DNA of 64,000 nt. Source: Solibacillus silvestris. Its GTDB lineage: Bacteria > Bacillota > Bacilli > Bacillales_A > Planococcaceae. How positions within the stretch are numbered: position 1 is the first letter of the stretch; each line of letters opens with the position of its first letter. Location: the NCBI GenBank assembly GCA_001586195.1, contig CP014609.1, forward strand, positions 2,942,501-3,006,500. The letters are read 5' to 3'. The translations under genes and the position numbers were made by a program. Under the pieces are notes generated by a model, which was given only the letters and a program-made list of their open reading frames with translations, ran no database searches and had not been told where the DNA came from. This document shows positions 37,601 to 46,534 of this stretch, in pieces.

Positions 37601-39987
37601 ACTAGGGTATTTGTATAAAGAGTTACTTCCATTGGCTTAATATAACTTAAACCTTTACTGCTAATCTCTTTGATCATAAAGTTTAAAATACCGTTTAGAA
37701 CTTCTTGATCGTCAGGCAAGTTCATCACATTAATTAATATAGGCGCCTTCGAATTTTCAGTAAATAAATAACCGAAATGTTCTTTAAACTGTTTTAACTT
37801 ATCAGCAATGACATTTGATAAATACTGAACAGAATCTGCTGCTGTTACTTGATTAACAGATTTTAAAACTAACCACTCTGGTGCATCACCTTGATGTTGT
37901 GGTCTATATAAACTGCCACGTTCAACAAATGGTAATAATGCTTCAGGAGATAATCGGTTTAAAATTACATTATCGATTTCTTCATTTCCTAAAAGTTCAT
38001 AAATCTTTAACTTATAGGCAACCATCAAAGGATGGAAAGGTGTAATATAAAGCGTATCTTCAGCCTCAATCATACCTAGTCGATATAAACTCAAACCTTT
38101 TTTACCTGCTGGCTTTCCTTCTGTAAAATTTGAAATCTCATTAATATAAGTTTTAATATATTCTTTTCCACGTTCTTCATATTCTTCCGAAACATAGGAA
38201 ATACTCGGGATCTTTGTAGCTGTTTTAAAAACAGACATAAAACGGCTATATGCTTCTCGCATATTCTCACTTAAATCAATATCTATTGGTTCTAAAATAC
38301 CTGATTTAATTACTCCTGAACGGTAACCTTGGTCAATCCATTTAGACTCCCACTCGAAATAATCTAAATAATTCTCCTGTAGATAATATTCTCGATGATT
38401 ATGCATTAGTCGATTTAACTCTTTAACCCAAACCATATCACTCATTGACTCACGCACTAGTTTCCAAATACGAGAACCTAAAATTGGCGTTGAATCAGTT
38501 AGCTCACTATTAATTAAAAATGGAATTATTTTATTCTCTACATTAAAGTTAAAAACAATATCCTCATCATCATCAAATAAAGGACCATCAACAGAAATTT
38601 CGTATGATGTCAGTTCATCTACCTCAAATGTTTGATCATTTTGTTTTAAATTAACCTGATTTGGGAAACTAGTACCAAAGCTAATTTTATTTCCTGTAAG
38701 TGATAAAGAAATCCGCTGCTTCTTCGCTTCTAATAAATATTGAGAGCCGATCCCTTCAATTAATTCCTTCTGTATTGGCAGCACACAAATAATTAAATCG
38801 GCCCCTAAAGCAGCACGCTTTTCATGCTTATATGTTACATGTGCAAATACTGTTCCATTATTATTTGTAGGTATGGTCATATGAATATTAGATTTTTTCA
38901 CGTCCACTTCTACATTCTTAACACCTTTAGGCTGTGAAACATATTCTTTACTTAAAGATTTGATGGGGCCACCTAGACTAAATTTAGCAACTAATGTAAT
39001 CTGTTCTGCTTGATCTGGATTGAAAACAATAATGTGTCGTTTTCGTTTTTTTGATGAGTTATCACCGCTTGCCCGATCCCATACAAGTTCCCCATTTTCC
39101 GCTTTAATTTCTAAGTAACTAACCATTGCTGATTTATTTTCAGTCAAATATTTCTGATGATCTTTGTTCACTTCCGTAAATGGAACCTCTTGCCAATCAT
39201 CTTTTTTCATCATCGATGCACCATCAACAGTAAAGTACTTTTGTAATTGTTCTTCCGTATTGCTATATTCATTGGCTTCACGAACGATTTCGTAAAGTTC
39301 ACGGTTTTCAGCAATACGATTTTTTAAACCTTTACCTGTAAATGTTTCAAGATCCGGGTCATTAAACATACCTAACTTTTTATAATCTTCAGATTCGATA
39401 TTCCCTTTGTACAATGTTGCAAGAATTTCTTCAAACTCAAATATAGATAACTTAATTAATTTATGATCATTTACAATTCGCTCTAAGTAATCACTTAATA
39501 TTAACTTTTCTGCTTTCGATAAATTACTATTCAAAAGTTTATCGTGTAAATTTTGAGATAATGATGTTATATGTAAAGGCATCCCTTCGCTCTGTACATC
39601 TAAACTACCTCCAGGTATTGTATCTAGTTGCTCTGATACAATACTAATTAAGGCTGTATTTTCCCAACCGGGTTGTTGGTCACTTACTAAGTTTCGAATT
39701 AAAGCTAAATAATCTGTTAATACACCTTCCTTTGTATAAGCTACAACAAGACGAATTTCGCCAAACTTTAATGCAAAAGTCTTGTAAGGTTCTCCGAATT
39801 CGTGCACGTACTCAAATTGTTCGACAAGATTTGGTTCAACAGATTTTAAAGCATCAGCCATAGATAATACTTCTGCCGCTTCATCAAGTCGTAGAAAATA
39901 TCGATTACCTTTTGTTAATTTATTTTCTTCGTCCTTCCAATAACGAATTAACTCTTCTGCTAAATAGTTATAAAATTGGTTTGACAT
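34612..39987 (-). CDS. dptH: Phosphorothioation-dependent restriction protein DptH
   Basis: A very large 1791-residue protein. The C-terminus is a HerA/FtsK-like translocase with Walker A GKSGQGKTYF near 1455 and Walker B PVILDEAQNLD near 1650. Near 1120-1145, DDLLLIGLEELDGE followed by FYPIEVKFG reads like the D...ExK site of a PD-(D/E)XK nuclease. A low-complexity NINININ linker near 1370 joins the two. DptH with DptF and DptG cuts DNA that lacks the sulphur mark. The ATG at 39987 overlaps dptG by 20 bases. Family certain; the nuclease site is my reading. Confidence 0.9.
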   Translation of the reverse strand: MSNQFYNYLAEELIRYWKDEENKLTKGNRYFLRLDEAAEVLSMADALKSVEPNLVEQFEYVHEFGEPYKTFALKFGEIRLVVAYTKEGVLTDYLALIRNLVSDQQPGWENTALISIVSEQLDTIPGGSLDVQSEGMPLHITSLSQNLHDKLLNSNLSKAEKLILSDYLERIVNDHKLIKLSIFEFEEILATLYKGNIESEDYKKLGMFNDPDLETFTGKGLKNRIAENRELYEIVREANEYSNTEEQLQKYFTVDGASMMKKDDWQEVPFTEVNKDHQKYLTENKSAMVSYLEIKAENGELVWDRASGDNSSKKRKRHIIVFNPDQAEQITLVAKFSLGGPIKSLSKEYVSQPKGVKNVEVDVKKSNIHMTIPTNNNGTVFAHVTYKHEKRAALGADLIICVLPIQKELIEGIGSQYLLEAKKQRISLSLTGNKISFGTSFPNQVNLKQNDQTFEVDELTSYEISVDGPLFDDDEDIVFNFNVENKIIPFLINSELTDSTPILGSRIWKLVRESMSDMVWVKELNRLMHNHREYYLQENYLDYFEWESKWIDQGYRSGVIKSGILEPIDIDLSENMREAYSRFMSVFKTATKIPSISYVSEEYEERGKEYIKTYINEISNFTEGKPAGKKGLSLYRLGMIEAEDTLYITPFHPLMVAYKLKIYELLGNEEIDNVILNRLSPEALLPFVERGSLYRPQHQGDAPEWLVLKSVNQVTAADSVQYLSNVIADKLKQFKEHFGYLFTENSKAPILINVMNLPDDQEVLNGILNFMIKEISSKGLSYIKPMEVTLYTNTLVKSAFERFAQLKTLEQVETYIGIKIKGTKDLDGESILRVIRENLYFYRSRPINEDGGLRYAHITFYKMHAQESSAIQSMHEMKSDLALQGLYSSVPAMRDAETYKSGFGIKGYNMDENDYLIKTAYYTNELVGNSRNDGNDSYIKGNTVLSRVNTEDESTLLEIFERSHWVTFIDPTVDLGFFNTFSNDLVIIHYSDQYTSSSKFDAITVTNKSGQYYKVIEEFLAKREIEGTKANIINTIQAFNTFNGEWLLRIIGTKGYSDREKLSIISAIKYTLALLDHSTIKWVPISLEEILRVAGVFNLSKVGGIFSAKNLGVKGPTSDDLLLIGLEELDGEIVLHFYPIEVKFGLNGPDVISKAKEQVLQTKKIILDALINDYPNTFKEKFYKNFFVQLFLSNINKLVQGDIWPEKEYKLSQQVVEKLLKLEFTITDHLTDYIGKGAVVSFKEGRSTRAVYLDEQIQMIDFSQEDGFNGIVKNMESTIDWIHEGDNDLIKARFLKNLYTIQVKEQIKERIASKEVSGDSVATNENPELNAEKEKVVEPVFKSKETSKEFKPSNQDVIGDLIEDTNININININTDTDINSNFEEGLKDGAEDNDTQVPVTPDIPIEEKELVPSKKPLEEVRVLLGKVENTTKEVYWEYGHKELANRHLLISGKSGQGKTYFMQCLLLEKSRQGVPSIIVDYTDGFLPDQLEDEFVMALGDKFKQRFVYTEQLPINPFSRTVRQIANMTMQESNIDIAERIKSVFSAVYSTLGIQQLNLIYEQVIIGLERYDKQMSLLHLKQLLEEEGSNTATKTLSQIRPLIDRNPFTNEQTMNWKEHLDSQGDVFIIQLTGFNRDVQLIITEFLLWDLWNFSIRSGNKNTPMPVILDEAQNLDHNDEAPSARVLTEGRKFGWSAWFATQFLKSQMDSDELARLQNATQKVYFAQSDEDVSYIAQTLANNEQGDRKYWETKLLNLKKGQCIVQGPQLDRNGNLTKPQTEIVNITSLNDRL
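35853..35900. repeat. Eight hexanucleotide units inside dptH
   Basis: TATCTG, TATCTG, four TATTTA, TATTTG and TATCCT lie in tandem, encoding alternating Ile/Asn/Thr/Asp. Unit gain or loss would change linker length without shifting frame. Confidence 0.8.
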
Positions 39988-41398
39988 ATTGAACATCACC
40001 ACTATCACTTTTTTTGTCTAAAATATTATGATTATTAAATAAGTCGACTATTTCTTCTATAGAATAACGGTCAAATACAATGCCTCGTTTCTCAAACTCT
40101 AATAATAAAGTTTTGAACGGCATTCGTTCATCTTTAACAATGACACTAGTCATTAAAATCAAGAAATCATGTGATACGTTTAACAAATTCCCTAAGTTTC
40201 CTCGCGACTTTAAGAAAACGCCTTTCCCTAAAAAATCGATTGATTGGCCATACTTAGTCTTTGCATCATTATGCATCTTACTTTTCACTAGATTAAATAA
40301 TTGGTTCAATAAGCCATCTACTGTATCTTCATCTGCAGATATTAAATCAGACAATTCTTCATCTATTTTAACTATCTTTTGCCAAGCGCAATAAGTTTGA
40401 ATTAAATTTTTTAAATCAACTTTAAATTGGTTAATATACTGTTCCCCATGAGATTCAACATGTTTATAAAGGGTAGAATAATCAACAATCTCTTTTTCTT
40501 TTGTCTTTGGATTAAATTTATTATAACTTAACAATCTCAAAGTATATTCATGAGGGAATAAGTCAGCAGCCTGATCTTTTACTAACTTATAACCATGTAA
40601 GCTACTAGCGACTGGTCTTTTTTTCGTTACTGCTTCCCACTCAAGTGCAAAATACAACGGTTCAATTTCATCAAAATTACCATTTGTAAACTTCCCAAAC
40701 TTTCGTAGGCATTGAATTGCATACATGAAAGTGTAATAGTTTATAATCATTTCAAAATTAGCAATAAAATAATCTTTATATTTCATTAAGAACTTCAAAT
40801 CATTTCTAAACATTTGAGTAAATGAAGGTAACAAATCTGAATAGCCTTGGTCTTGGTTTAAAGGCTTTGATGAAATTAATTGGTCAACTTCACCTATAAT
40901 TAATTGCGTTAAAATATCATCGGTCTCTTTATTTTTAAAGATTTCTTCAATCTCTGAATCTTGAGCGATTAACACATCATTAATAAACTCTGCTAAATTG
41001 CGTAAAATACTTTGGTTAACTTCACTTCCCCCAATAAAGTTATACAAATAAGTATGGACTATATTAATATTTTCATCATTGAATAAATAATTATCAATGA
41101 ATCTTATAAAATCCACTTTTGCTTCATCAGAACCGAATTGTAATTGTTTACTATTCGCGATAAATTCACTTAGTTTATTTGAACCTTCAAAGTGATGAAA
41201 AGACAATTCATCTAATTTTTTGTTATTTAATTTGTAACCTGTTATTAATCTTGCTAAATCGCTAATAACTATATTGAAATTGTCTTTAATTTGAGCTGTA
41301 TTTTTAGTTCTGAATGGAAATATTTTTTTCGAATTCATTAAAATATGCGCACTTGTTTTTGGAAAGTCAATTTCATTTATTAAAAGTATTTGTTCCAT
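39968..41398 (-). CDS. dptG: Phosphorothioation-dependent restriction protein DptG
   Basis: A 476-residue protein of the DptG family, known only from its place between dptF and dptH; no catalytic motif is visible. It is mostly helical and acidic, with LLSYNKFNPKTKEKEIVDYS near 290-310. The ATG at 41398 is chosen for AGGTGGA upstream; it begins four bases after the dptF stop and its end overlaps dptH. Identity rests on gene order and size plus overall pattern. Confidence 0.85.
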   Translation of the reverse strand: MEQILLINEIDFPKTSAHILMNSKKIFPFRTKNTAQIKDNFNIVISDLARLITGYKLNNKKLDELSFHHFEGSNKLSEFIANSKQLQFGSDEAKVDFIRFIDNYLFNDENINIVHTYLYNFIGGSEVNQSILRNLAEFINDVLIAQDSEIEEIFKNKETDDILTQLIIGEVDQLISSKPLNQDQGYSDLLPSFTQMFRNDLKFLMKYKDYFIANFEMIINYYTFMYAIQCLRKFGKFTNGNFDEIEPLYFALEWEAVTKKRPVASSLHGYKLVKDQAADLFPHEYTLRLLSYNKFNPKTKEKEIVDYSTLYKHVESHGEQYINQFKVDLKNLIQTYCAWQKIVKIDEELSDLISADEDTVDGLLNQLFNLVKSKMHNDAKTKYGQSIDFLGKGVFLKSRGNLGNLLNVSHDFLILMTSVIVKDERMPFKTLLLEFEKRGIVFDRYSIEEIVDLFNNHNILDKKSDSGDVQYVKPIL

Positions 41399-41402
41399 GT
41401 TG

Positions 41403-43688
41403 TTAGTCCACCTTTTCAAATATGAATCCTTGATCTTCAAATTCATCATTTAAAAGTCGATATTTTTTATTTTCAGCAATAAAATCAATGATTACTTCAT
41501 CTTTTTTATTTCCATAGTTCATTAGCTTCTCTAAGAACTCAATAAATGTTGTTGCATCTTCCTCATCTTTTTTATTTGGTCTGTATCCTTGCTCAACCTT
41601 TACTAGGAGCTGAAAGAGTGCAAAATCAATATCTAAAGAAACGAAATTCTTTTTGTCTGAATCCGAAAATACTACTGAAATATTTTGTTTGAATGTTTGT
41701 AACTTACTTTCATGTCGTTCATCTACATTTTCCAGTCTAGGGTTCAGCTTCAGCTTTTGAGCAACAGCAAAATCATTTTCTGATATATCTAAATAAATAT
41801 ATTCACTGATTGGTGATCCCTTCCAATTGAAAAGTGTAGTCTTAAAATTTTTATAGAACTCTCTAATTTTTGGCTTTGCATTTTTATTAAAGTTGTAAAG
41901 GTAATCTAGGTATTGTTGATAGACTATATCCGAACATTGTTTTGCAAAACCTTCACTTGTTAAATAAAGCGTATTCACTACTTGATTAATTAAAAATTCA
42001 AGAATTTCTTCACCATCTGCATAATCTGTAAATGGTCGTAGCCAGTCTTTTGCAATTTCATTTCCAATTCGCTCTTCAATTAATACTTCCCAATCTGTTA
42101 AAGTATTTAATGTTACAAGAAGTTCATCAATAACTTGCACACGAGAATGTAATGGATTAACTAATCTTGCATAATCTAATAATTGTGAGCGATCAATTGA
42201 ATTAAACAATAAATGTGGTAATGTTTGAGCTAGTCGATCTGATTCTTTCAATACAATTGAATCTTTAAAGTCATGTGGAATCAAAATATCTGCCACAAAG
42301 TTTAAAAAATGACGTGAAGATACGGAATGTTTAAATTGAAGTATTACTTTTATGATAATTTGTACGACTTGTTTTTGTACAAATTCATTTGATAAGAATT
42401 CATAGTTTTCATGAATAATCGTTTTTTTTCCATTTTCTAAATCTTTTTTATACGCTAAATAGAATGGATTTTCTTCTCTTCTAGCGCAAATCTTCTGTAA
42501 TAGTGTTTCAAAGTAATTCGACTCTGCCCCATTTGGTGTTAATTCAAACATTTGATAATCCGCGAAAGACACTAAATCAAAAGGTCCATCCTCAGCATGC
42601 GTTAATATTTTAGATGAAAATAATTCACTTTTTTCTATAAACATTTTTAAATGATTATACGTATACTCATTGTGTTCACGATTAACAAAGTTATTTAATA
42701 CACCTAGATTAATTGCAATAATTACTTTTTCGTTGCTTTCATGAATATGTTGATCAGAGAAACCTTTTAAAATTTCTTCTAACGTTTCTAAAGCGGTTTT
42801 TGATGGGGAGAAACTTTCAGTAGCATCATTAAATACTTTATATTGCCCCATCATATTATTAAGATGCTGATTTAAATAAGCCAATAAATGCGACTTCCCG
42901 TCCCCTACACTCCCACTAAGCAAAATAAGATTGCTGTCTTGTTTAAAACGACTTTGTAAAATCTCTTCCACTTTTTCTTGAATTGGACGATTTACGTGTA
43001 AGTAATTTTTAAATGCACTAAATGAGCTAGCATTTTCAACTGCTTCTGCAGCAGAAATTCTTAGCTTCCCAATTTCGCGTACTAAATAATTGTCAGAGTG
43101 TTCTTCAAAGGTATGCTTAAGTTCGTTTTCAGCTTGTTCTCTAGCCTCTTCTTTTATTTCATCCGTAAGAGTAGTAGCTGCTGTTTCTTTCCCGATCATC
43201 GTTTTAAGTAGTTCTTCCATCTTTTCTTTTATTAAATCCTCTGGAATCTCTTGAACTCTCGGTAATTGTGGTTGTTCGTATGGAGGTATTATAATTTCCT
43301 CTGTTGTGTAAAACTCTATATACCATTTTGCAATATTGTACATTTCCTTATGAGCTGCATACGCTTGTTGCATATTGCCGTTTGCGTCAGAAACATGGAC
43401 AGCATCATTCCCCACTTTCCTAATAAAGTGGAAAGCGTTATTAATAGTCGATTCGAAGCATTCTTGTCTATATAAATAGTTAATTCGATCAGATAAATTT
43501 CTATAATCATGACTTTCTAAGTCTAATTTTTCTAACACCCAGATGGATTTAATAATCTCTTCAATAAATAATCGAGCTTTCGCCAATGCGCTACTAGAAT
43601 CTGTAAAAAACAGATTTTCCATTTGTTTCGCATTTATTGCCGCTTTTGGTGCTGAATTATGAAGAAAGTTTAAAAAGTATCTCTCCAT
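41403..43688 (-). CDS. dptF: Phosphorothioation-dependent restriction protein DptF
   Basis: A 761-residue P-loop ATPase. The N-terminal 130 residues resemble a DUF4145-like helical domain (FFTDSSSALAKARLFIEEII); Walker A LSGSVGDGKSHLL is near 260. It is the first gene of the leftward dptFGH restriction operon, 160 bases from and divergent to dndB. AGGAG lies nine bases before the ATG. Family call from motif and gene order. Confidence 0.88.
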   Translation of the reverse strand: MERYFLNFLHNSAPKAAINAKQMENLFFTDSSSALAKARLFIEEIIKSIWVLEKLDLESHDYRNLSDRINYLYRQECFESTINNAFHFIRKVGNDAVHVSDANGNMQQAYAAHKEMYNIAKWYIEFYTTEEIIIPPYEQPQLPRVQEIPEDLIKEKMEELLKTMIGKETAATTLTDEIKEEAREQAENELKHTFEEHSDNYLVREIGKLRISAAEAVENASSFSAFKNYLHVNRPIQEKVEEILQSRFKQDSNLILLSGSVGDGKSHLLAYLNQHLNNMMGQYKVFNDATESFSPSKTALETLEEILKGFSDQHIHESNEKVIIAINLGVLNNFVNREHNEYTYNHLKMFIEKSELFSSKILTHAEDGPFDLVSFADYQMFELTPNGAESNYFETLLQKICARREENPFYLAYKKDLENGKKTIIHENYEFLSNEFVQKQVVQIIIKVILQFKHSVSSRHFLNFVADILIPHDFKDSIVLKESDRLAQTLPHLLFNSIDRSQLLDYARLVNPLHSRVQVIDELLVTLNTLTDWEVLIEERIGNEIAKDWLRPFTDYADGEEILEFLINQVVNTLYLTSEGFAKQCSDIVYQQYLDYLYNFNKNAKPKIREFYKNFKTTLFNWKGSPISEYIYLDISENDFAVAQKLKLNPRLENVDERHESKLQTFKQNISVVFSDSDKKNFVSLDIDFALFQLLVKVEQGYRPNKKDEEDATTFIEFLEKLMNYGNKKDEVIIDFIAENKKYRLLNDEFEDQGFIFEKVD

Positions 43689-43821
43689 TTAAAATCACTC
43701 CTAAAGATATATGAATATATATATACTATTCTCACATATTTTCTGTAATTTATCATCTAATTTAGTAAATTAGATATATTTGCTCCTATAATTATCAAAT
43801 CAATGATATACTTATTAAATA

Positions 43822-43833
43822 TTACGTACGTAA
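43822..43833. promoter_or_regulatory. Perfect palindrome before dndB, candidate DndB operator
   Basis: TTACGTACGTAA lies directly before the dndB ribosome site in the 160-base gap shared by the dnd and dpt operons. TACG/CGTA half-sites have been reported for the DndB repressor of Salmonella, there with a longer spacer, as I recall. Autoregulation is inferred. Confidence 0.5.
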
Positions 43834-43848
43834 AAAGGAGTTTATCGA

Positions 43849-44895
43849 ATGGATTTATCTTTCACATATAATTTTCCAGCATTAAGAGGCTATCAAGCCT
43901 GTAAAGAATATTATGTGGTAATGTGTCCCTTAAGGTTAATCCCTAAAATTTTTCTATTTGATGAGGAAGAAATTCCTGTCGAATACCGAGCACAACGGAT
44001 CTTAAATAAATCTCGCATACCTGATATGACTAATTATATTTTAGAAAATACTACAAACTATGTTTTCTCTTCGATTACAGCATCAGTTGATGGCGAATTA
44101 ATTTTTGAACCATTGAATAAAGATATGCCTAATCAAGATTTAGGCCTACTTCGAGTTTCAATGGATGCACGATTCTTGATAAATGATGGTCAGCATAGAA
44201 GAGCTGCGATCGAAGAAGCTTTGAAGATTGCCCCAGATCTTGGAAACGAGACAATTTCAGTTGTCTTCTTTCATGATACTGGATTGAATCGATCACAGCA
44301 GATTTTTTCTGATTTAAATCTCCATGCAATTAATACTACTTCTTCAATAGGAATTTTATACGATTACCGTGATCCATTATCTATAATTACTAAAGACTTG
44401 GTCTCTGAAAATCATTTTCTATCAAGGTATACTGATAAAGAAAGAGTTTCTCTTTCTAAAAATTCGCCAAAAGTTCTTGCTTTAAATTTTATTCACAACA
44501 CGAACAAACGATTACTTTGCAAATCAAAGGGCTCAGAAATTTCTAATGAGGAAACAACGTTCTTAATCCAGTTTTGGGATATTATTTGCGAGTCAATACT
44601 TGAATGGCAAGCAGTATTAAATAAGGAACTCTCCCCTAGAGATTTGCGAATAAATTATATTGTAGGACACAGCGTGCTAGTAGAAGCTCTAGGTGAAGTT
44701 GGTAAACAGTTGAAGGAAGAATATCCAGATAGTTGGCAAGATAATTTAAAATTATTAAGACATATAGATTGGAGCCGCTCTAATACAAATGATTGGCTTG
44801 GGCGCTGTTTTAATGATAATGGAAGGATCCAAAAAACAAATCATAACATTACAGCAACAGCAAATAGAATAAGAGAATTGATTGAACAGTTATAA
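43849..44895 (+). CDS. dndB: DndB, DGQHR-domain regulator of phosphorothioation
   Basis: A 348-residue DGQHR-domain protein. The signature FLINDGQHRRAAI is near residue 110, with an N-terminal YNFPALRGYQACKEYYVVMC strand region typical of DndB. DndB represses dnd transcription in Salmonella and tunes modification. It is first in the rightward dndBCDEA operon, with AGGAG eight bases upstream. The palindrome at 43822 would let it control itself and perhaps dptF. Confidence 0.93.
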   Translation: MDLSFTYNFPALRGYQACKEYYVVMCPLRLIPKIFLFDEEEIPVEYRAQRILNKSRIPDMTNYILENTTNYVFSSITASVDGELIFEPLNKDMPNQDLGLLRVSMDARFLINDGQHRRAAIEEALKIAPDLGNETISVVFFHDTGLNRSQQIFSDLNLHAINTTSSIGILYDYRDPLSIITKDLVSENHFLSRYTDKERVSLSKNSPKVLALNFIHNTNKRLLCKSKGSEISNEETTFLIQFWDIICESILEWQAVLNKELSPRDLRINYIVGHSVLVEALGEVGKQLKEEYPDSWQDNLKLLRHIDWSRSNTNDWLGRCFNDNGRIQKTNHNITATANRIRELIEQL

Positions 44896-44922
44896 CTTTT
44901 TAATTAATAGGAGTTGAACATT

Positions 44923-46521
44923 ATGAATGAAAATATCATTTCAAATTTATTTACAAATGAAAAATCAATAGTTGATTTAGCGAAAGAGCAAATAAAACAG
45001 GCCTATAAAGAAGACGATCGCCCTTGGGTTGTAGGCTATAGTGGTGGTAAAGATTCCACAGTAGTGGTTCAACTTGTTTTTGAAGCATTGTCTGAACTGA
45101 ATCCTGTTGATCTAAAAAAGAAAGTTTACGTCATTTCATCAGATACATTAATTGAAACACCATTAATTATAAATTCAATTAATAAAACGTTATCAAATAT
45201 TCAAGATGCTGCATTTAAAAAGGGGTTACCAATTGAAACTCATAAAGTTAAGCCGGAACCTACAAATTCTTTTTGGGTTAACTTAATTGGACGTGGTTAC
45301 CCTTCACCTAACCAGACATTTCGTTGGTGTACAGACCGTTTAAAAATCGAACCTGCTAACTCTTTTGTCATGAATAAAGTTTCTTCTTTTGGAGAAGTAA
45401 TTATGGTGCTTGGTGTACGAGAAGATGAAAGTGTGTCTCGTGGTAATAGTATCCGTGAACATACAATTGAAGGGCAATTATTTATGCGCCATTCAACATT
45501 ACCTAATGCATTTGTTTACGCACCGATCAGAAACTTTAACTTAGACGATGTGTGGAATTATTTATTAAATACCCCTTCTCCATGGGGAGATGATAATTAC
45601 GAATTACATCGCCTATATCAAGATTCAAGTAGTGGCGAATGTCCTCTTGTTATCGATAAAAATATTAAAGAAAGTGCTGGTTCATGCGGCAATAGTAGAT
45701 TTGGATGTTGGGTATGTACAGTTGTTACAGAAGATAAAGCACTAACTGGTTTTATCCAGAGTGGACATGATTGGATGAAGCCATTATTAGACTTCCGTAA
45801 CTGGTTAACATCTATTCGTGATGACCGCACAAAACGAATGAAATATCGTATGAATGGTCAAATCTATTTCCGAGATGTTAAAGTTGATGAAGTAAATGGC
45901 ATCCCATGTGTCATGATCCCTAAAAAGTCAGGTAGAAATGCTGTTAATATTCCTTATAAAGATTATAGAGTTATTGAGAAACATGAAATCCAACAATACA
46001 TTGATCAAAATAATATCGATTTAGGTGCAGCAGAAGATCAAATGATATTGATTCGTTATGAAGAAGAAACATTAGATGGGGAAATTGTTGAGAAACATGC
46101 ACAACTCGGTCTAGGACCATACACAATGGAAACTCGTCGTGAAATTTTGACAAGACTTTTAGCGCTTCAAGTTACGGTTAAACATCCTGAAGATCCTCAT
46201 TACGAATTGATTTCTGAAGAAGAACTTAAAGAAATTCGTCGCACTTGGCTTAAACAAGGTGATTGGGAAGACTGGGTACCGATGCTGTACGCTAAAGTTT
46301 ATGGAAAGGATACACAAATCACTTGGGAAAAAGATGACCGTCCTTTATTGGATAATGAACAAATTTCTCAGCTTGATATGTTATGTAAAGAATTCAATGT
46401 AGATATGAAAGTAATGCGCAAATTAATTAACCTTGAAAAAAACTTTGCCGGTTATAAAATTCGCCGTGGCATTGGTGATGAAATCGGTAAGATTTTAAAA
46501 CAAGACTATCTACATCTATAG
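44923..46521 (+). CDS. dndC: DndC, PAPS-reductase-like sulphurtransferase
   Basis: A 532-residue ATP-pyrophosphatase-fold protein. The PP-loop SGGKDST is near residue 41; cysteines in WCTDRLK (136), SGECPL (238) and AGSCGNSRFGCWVC (255-267) can hold the iron-sulphur cluster known for DndC. It activates the DNA backbone for sulphur insertion. The ATG at 44923 is chosen for AGGAG upstream; it follows dndB by 27 bases. Confidence 0.95.
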   Translation: MNENIISNLFTNEKSIVDLAKEQIKQAYKEDDRPWVVGYSGGKDSTVVVQLVFEALSELNPVDLKKKVYVISSDTLIETPLIINSINKTLSNIQDAAFKKGLPIETHKVKPEPTNSFWVNLIGRGYPSPNQTFRWCTDRLKIEPANSFVMNKVSSFGEVIMVLGVREDESVSRGNSIREHTIEGQLFMRHSTLPNAFVYAPIRNFNLDDVWNYLLNTPSPWGDDNYELHRLYQDSSSGECPLVIDKNIKESAGSCGNSRFGCWVCTVVTEDKALTGFIQSGHDWMKPLLDFRNWLTSIRDDRTKRMKYRMNGQIYFRDVKVDEVNGIPCVMIPKKSGRNAVNIPYKDYRVIEKHEIQQYIDQNNIDLGAAEDQMILIRYEEETLDGEIVEKHAQLGLGPYTMETRREILTRLLALQVTVKHPEDPHYELISEEELKEIRRTWLKQGDWEDWVPMLYAKVYGKDTQITWEKDDRPLLDNEQISQLDMLCKEFNVDMKVMRKLINLEKNFAGYKIRRGIGDEIGKILKQDYLHL

Positions 46522-46534
46522 AAGAGGTATTATT

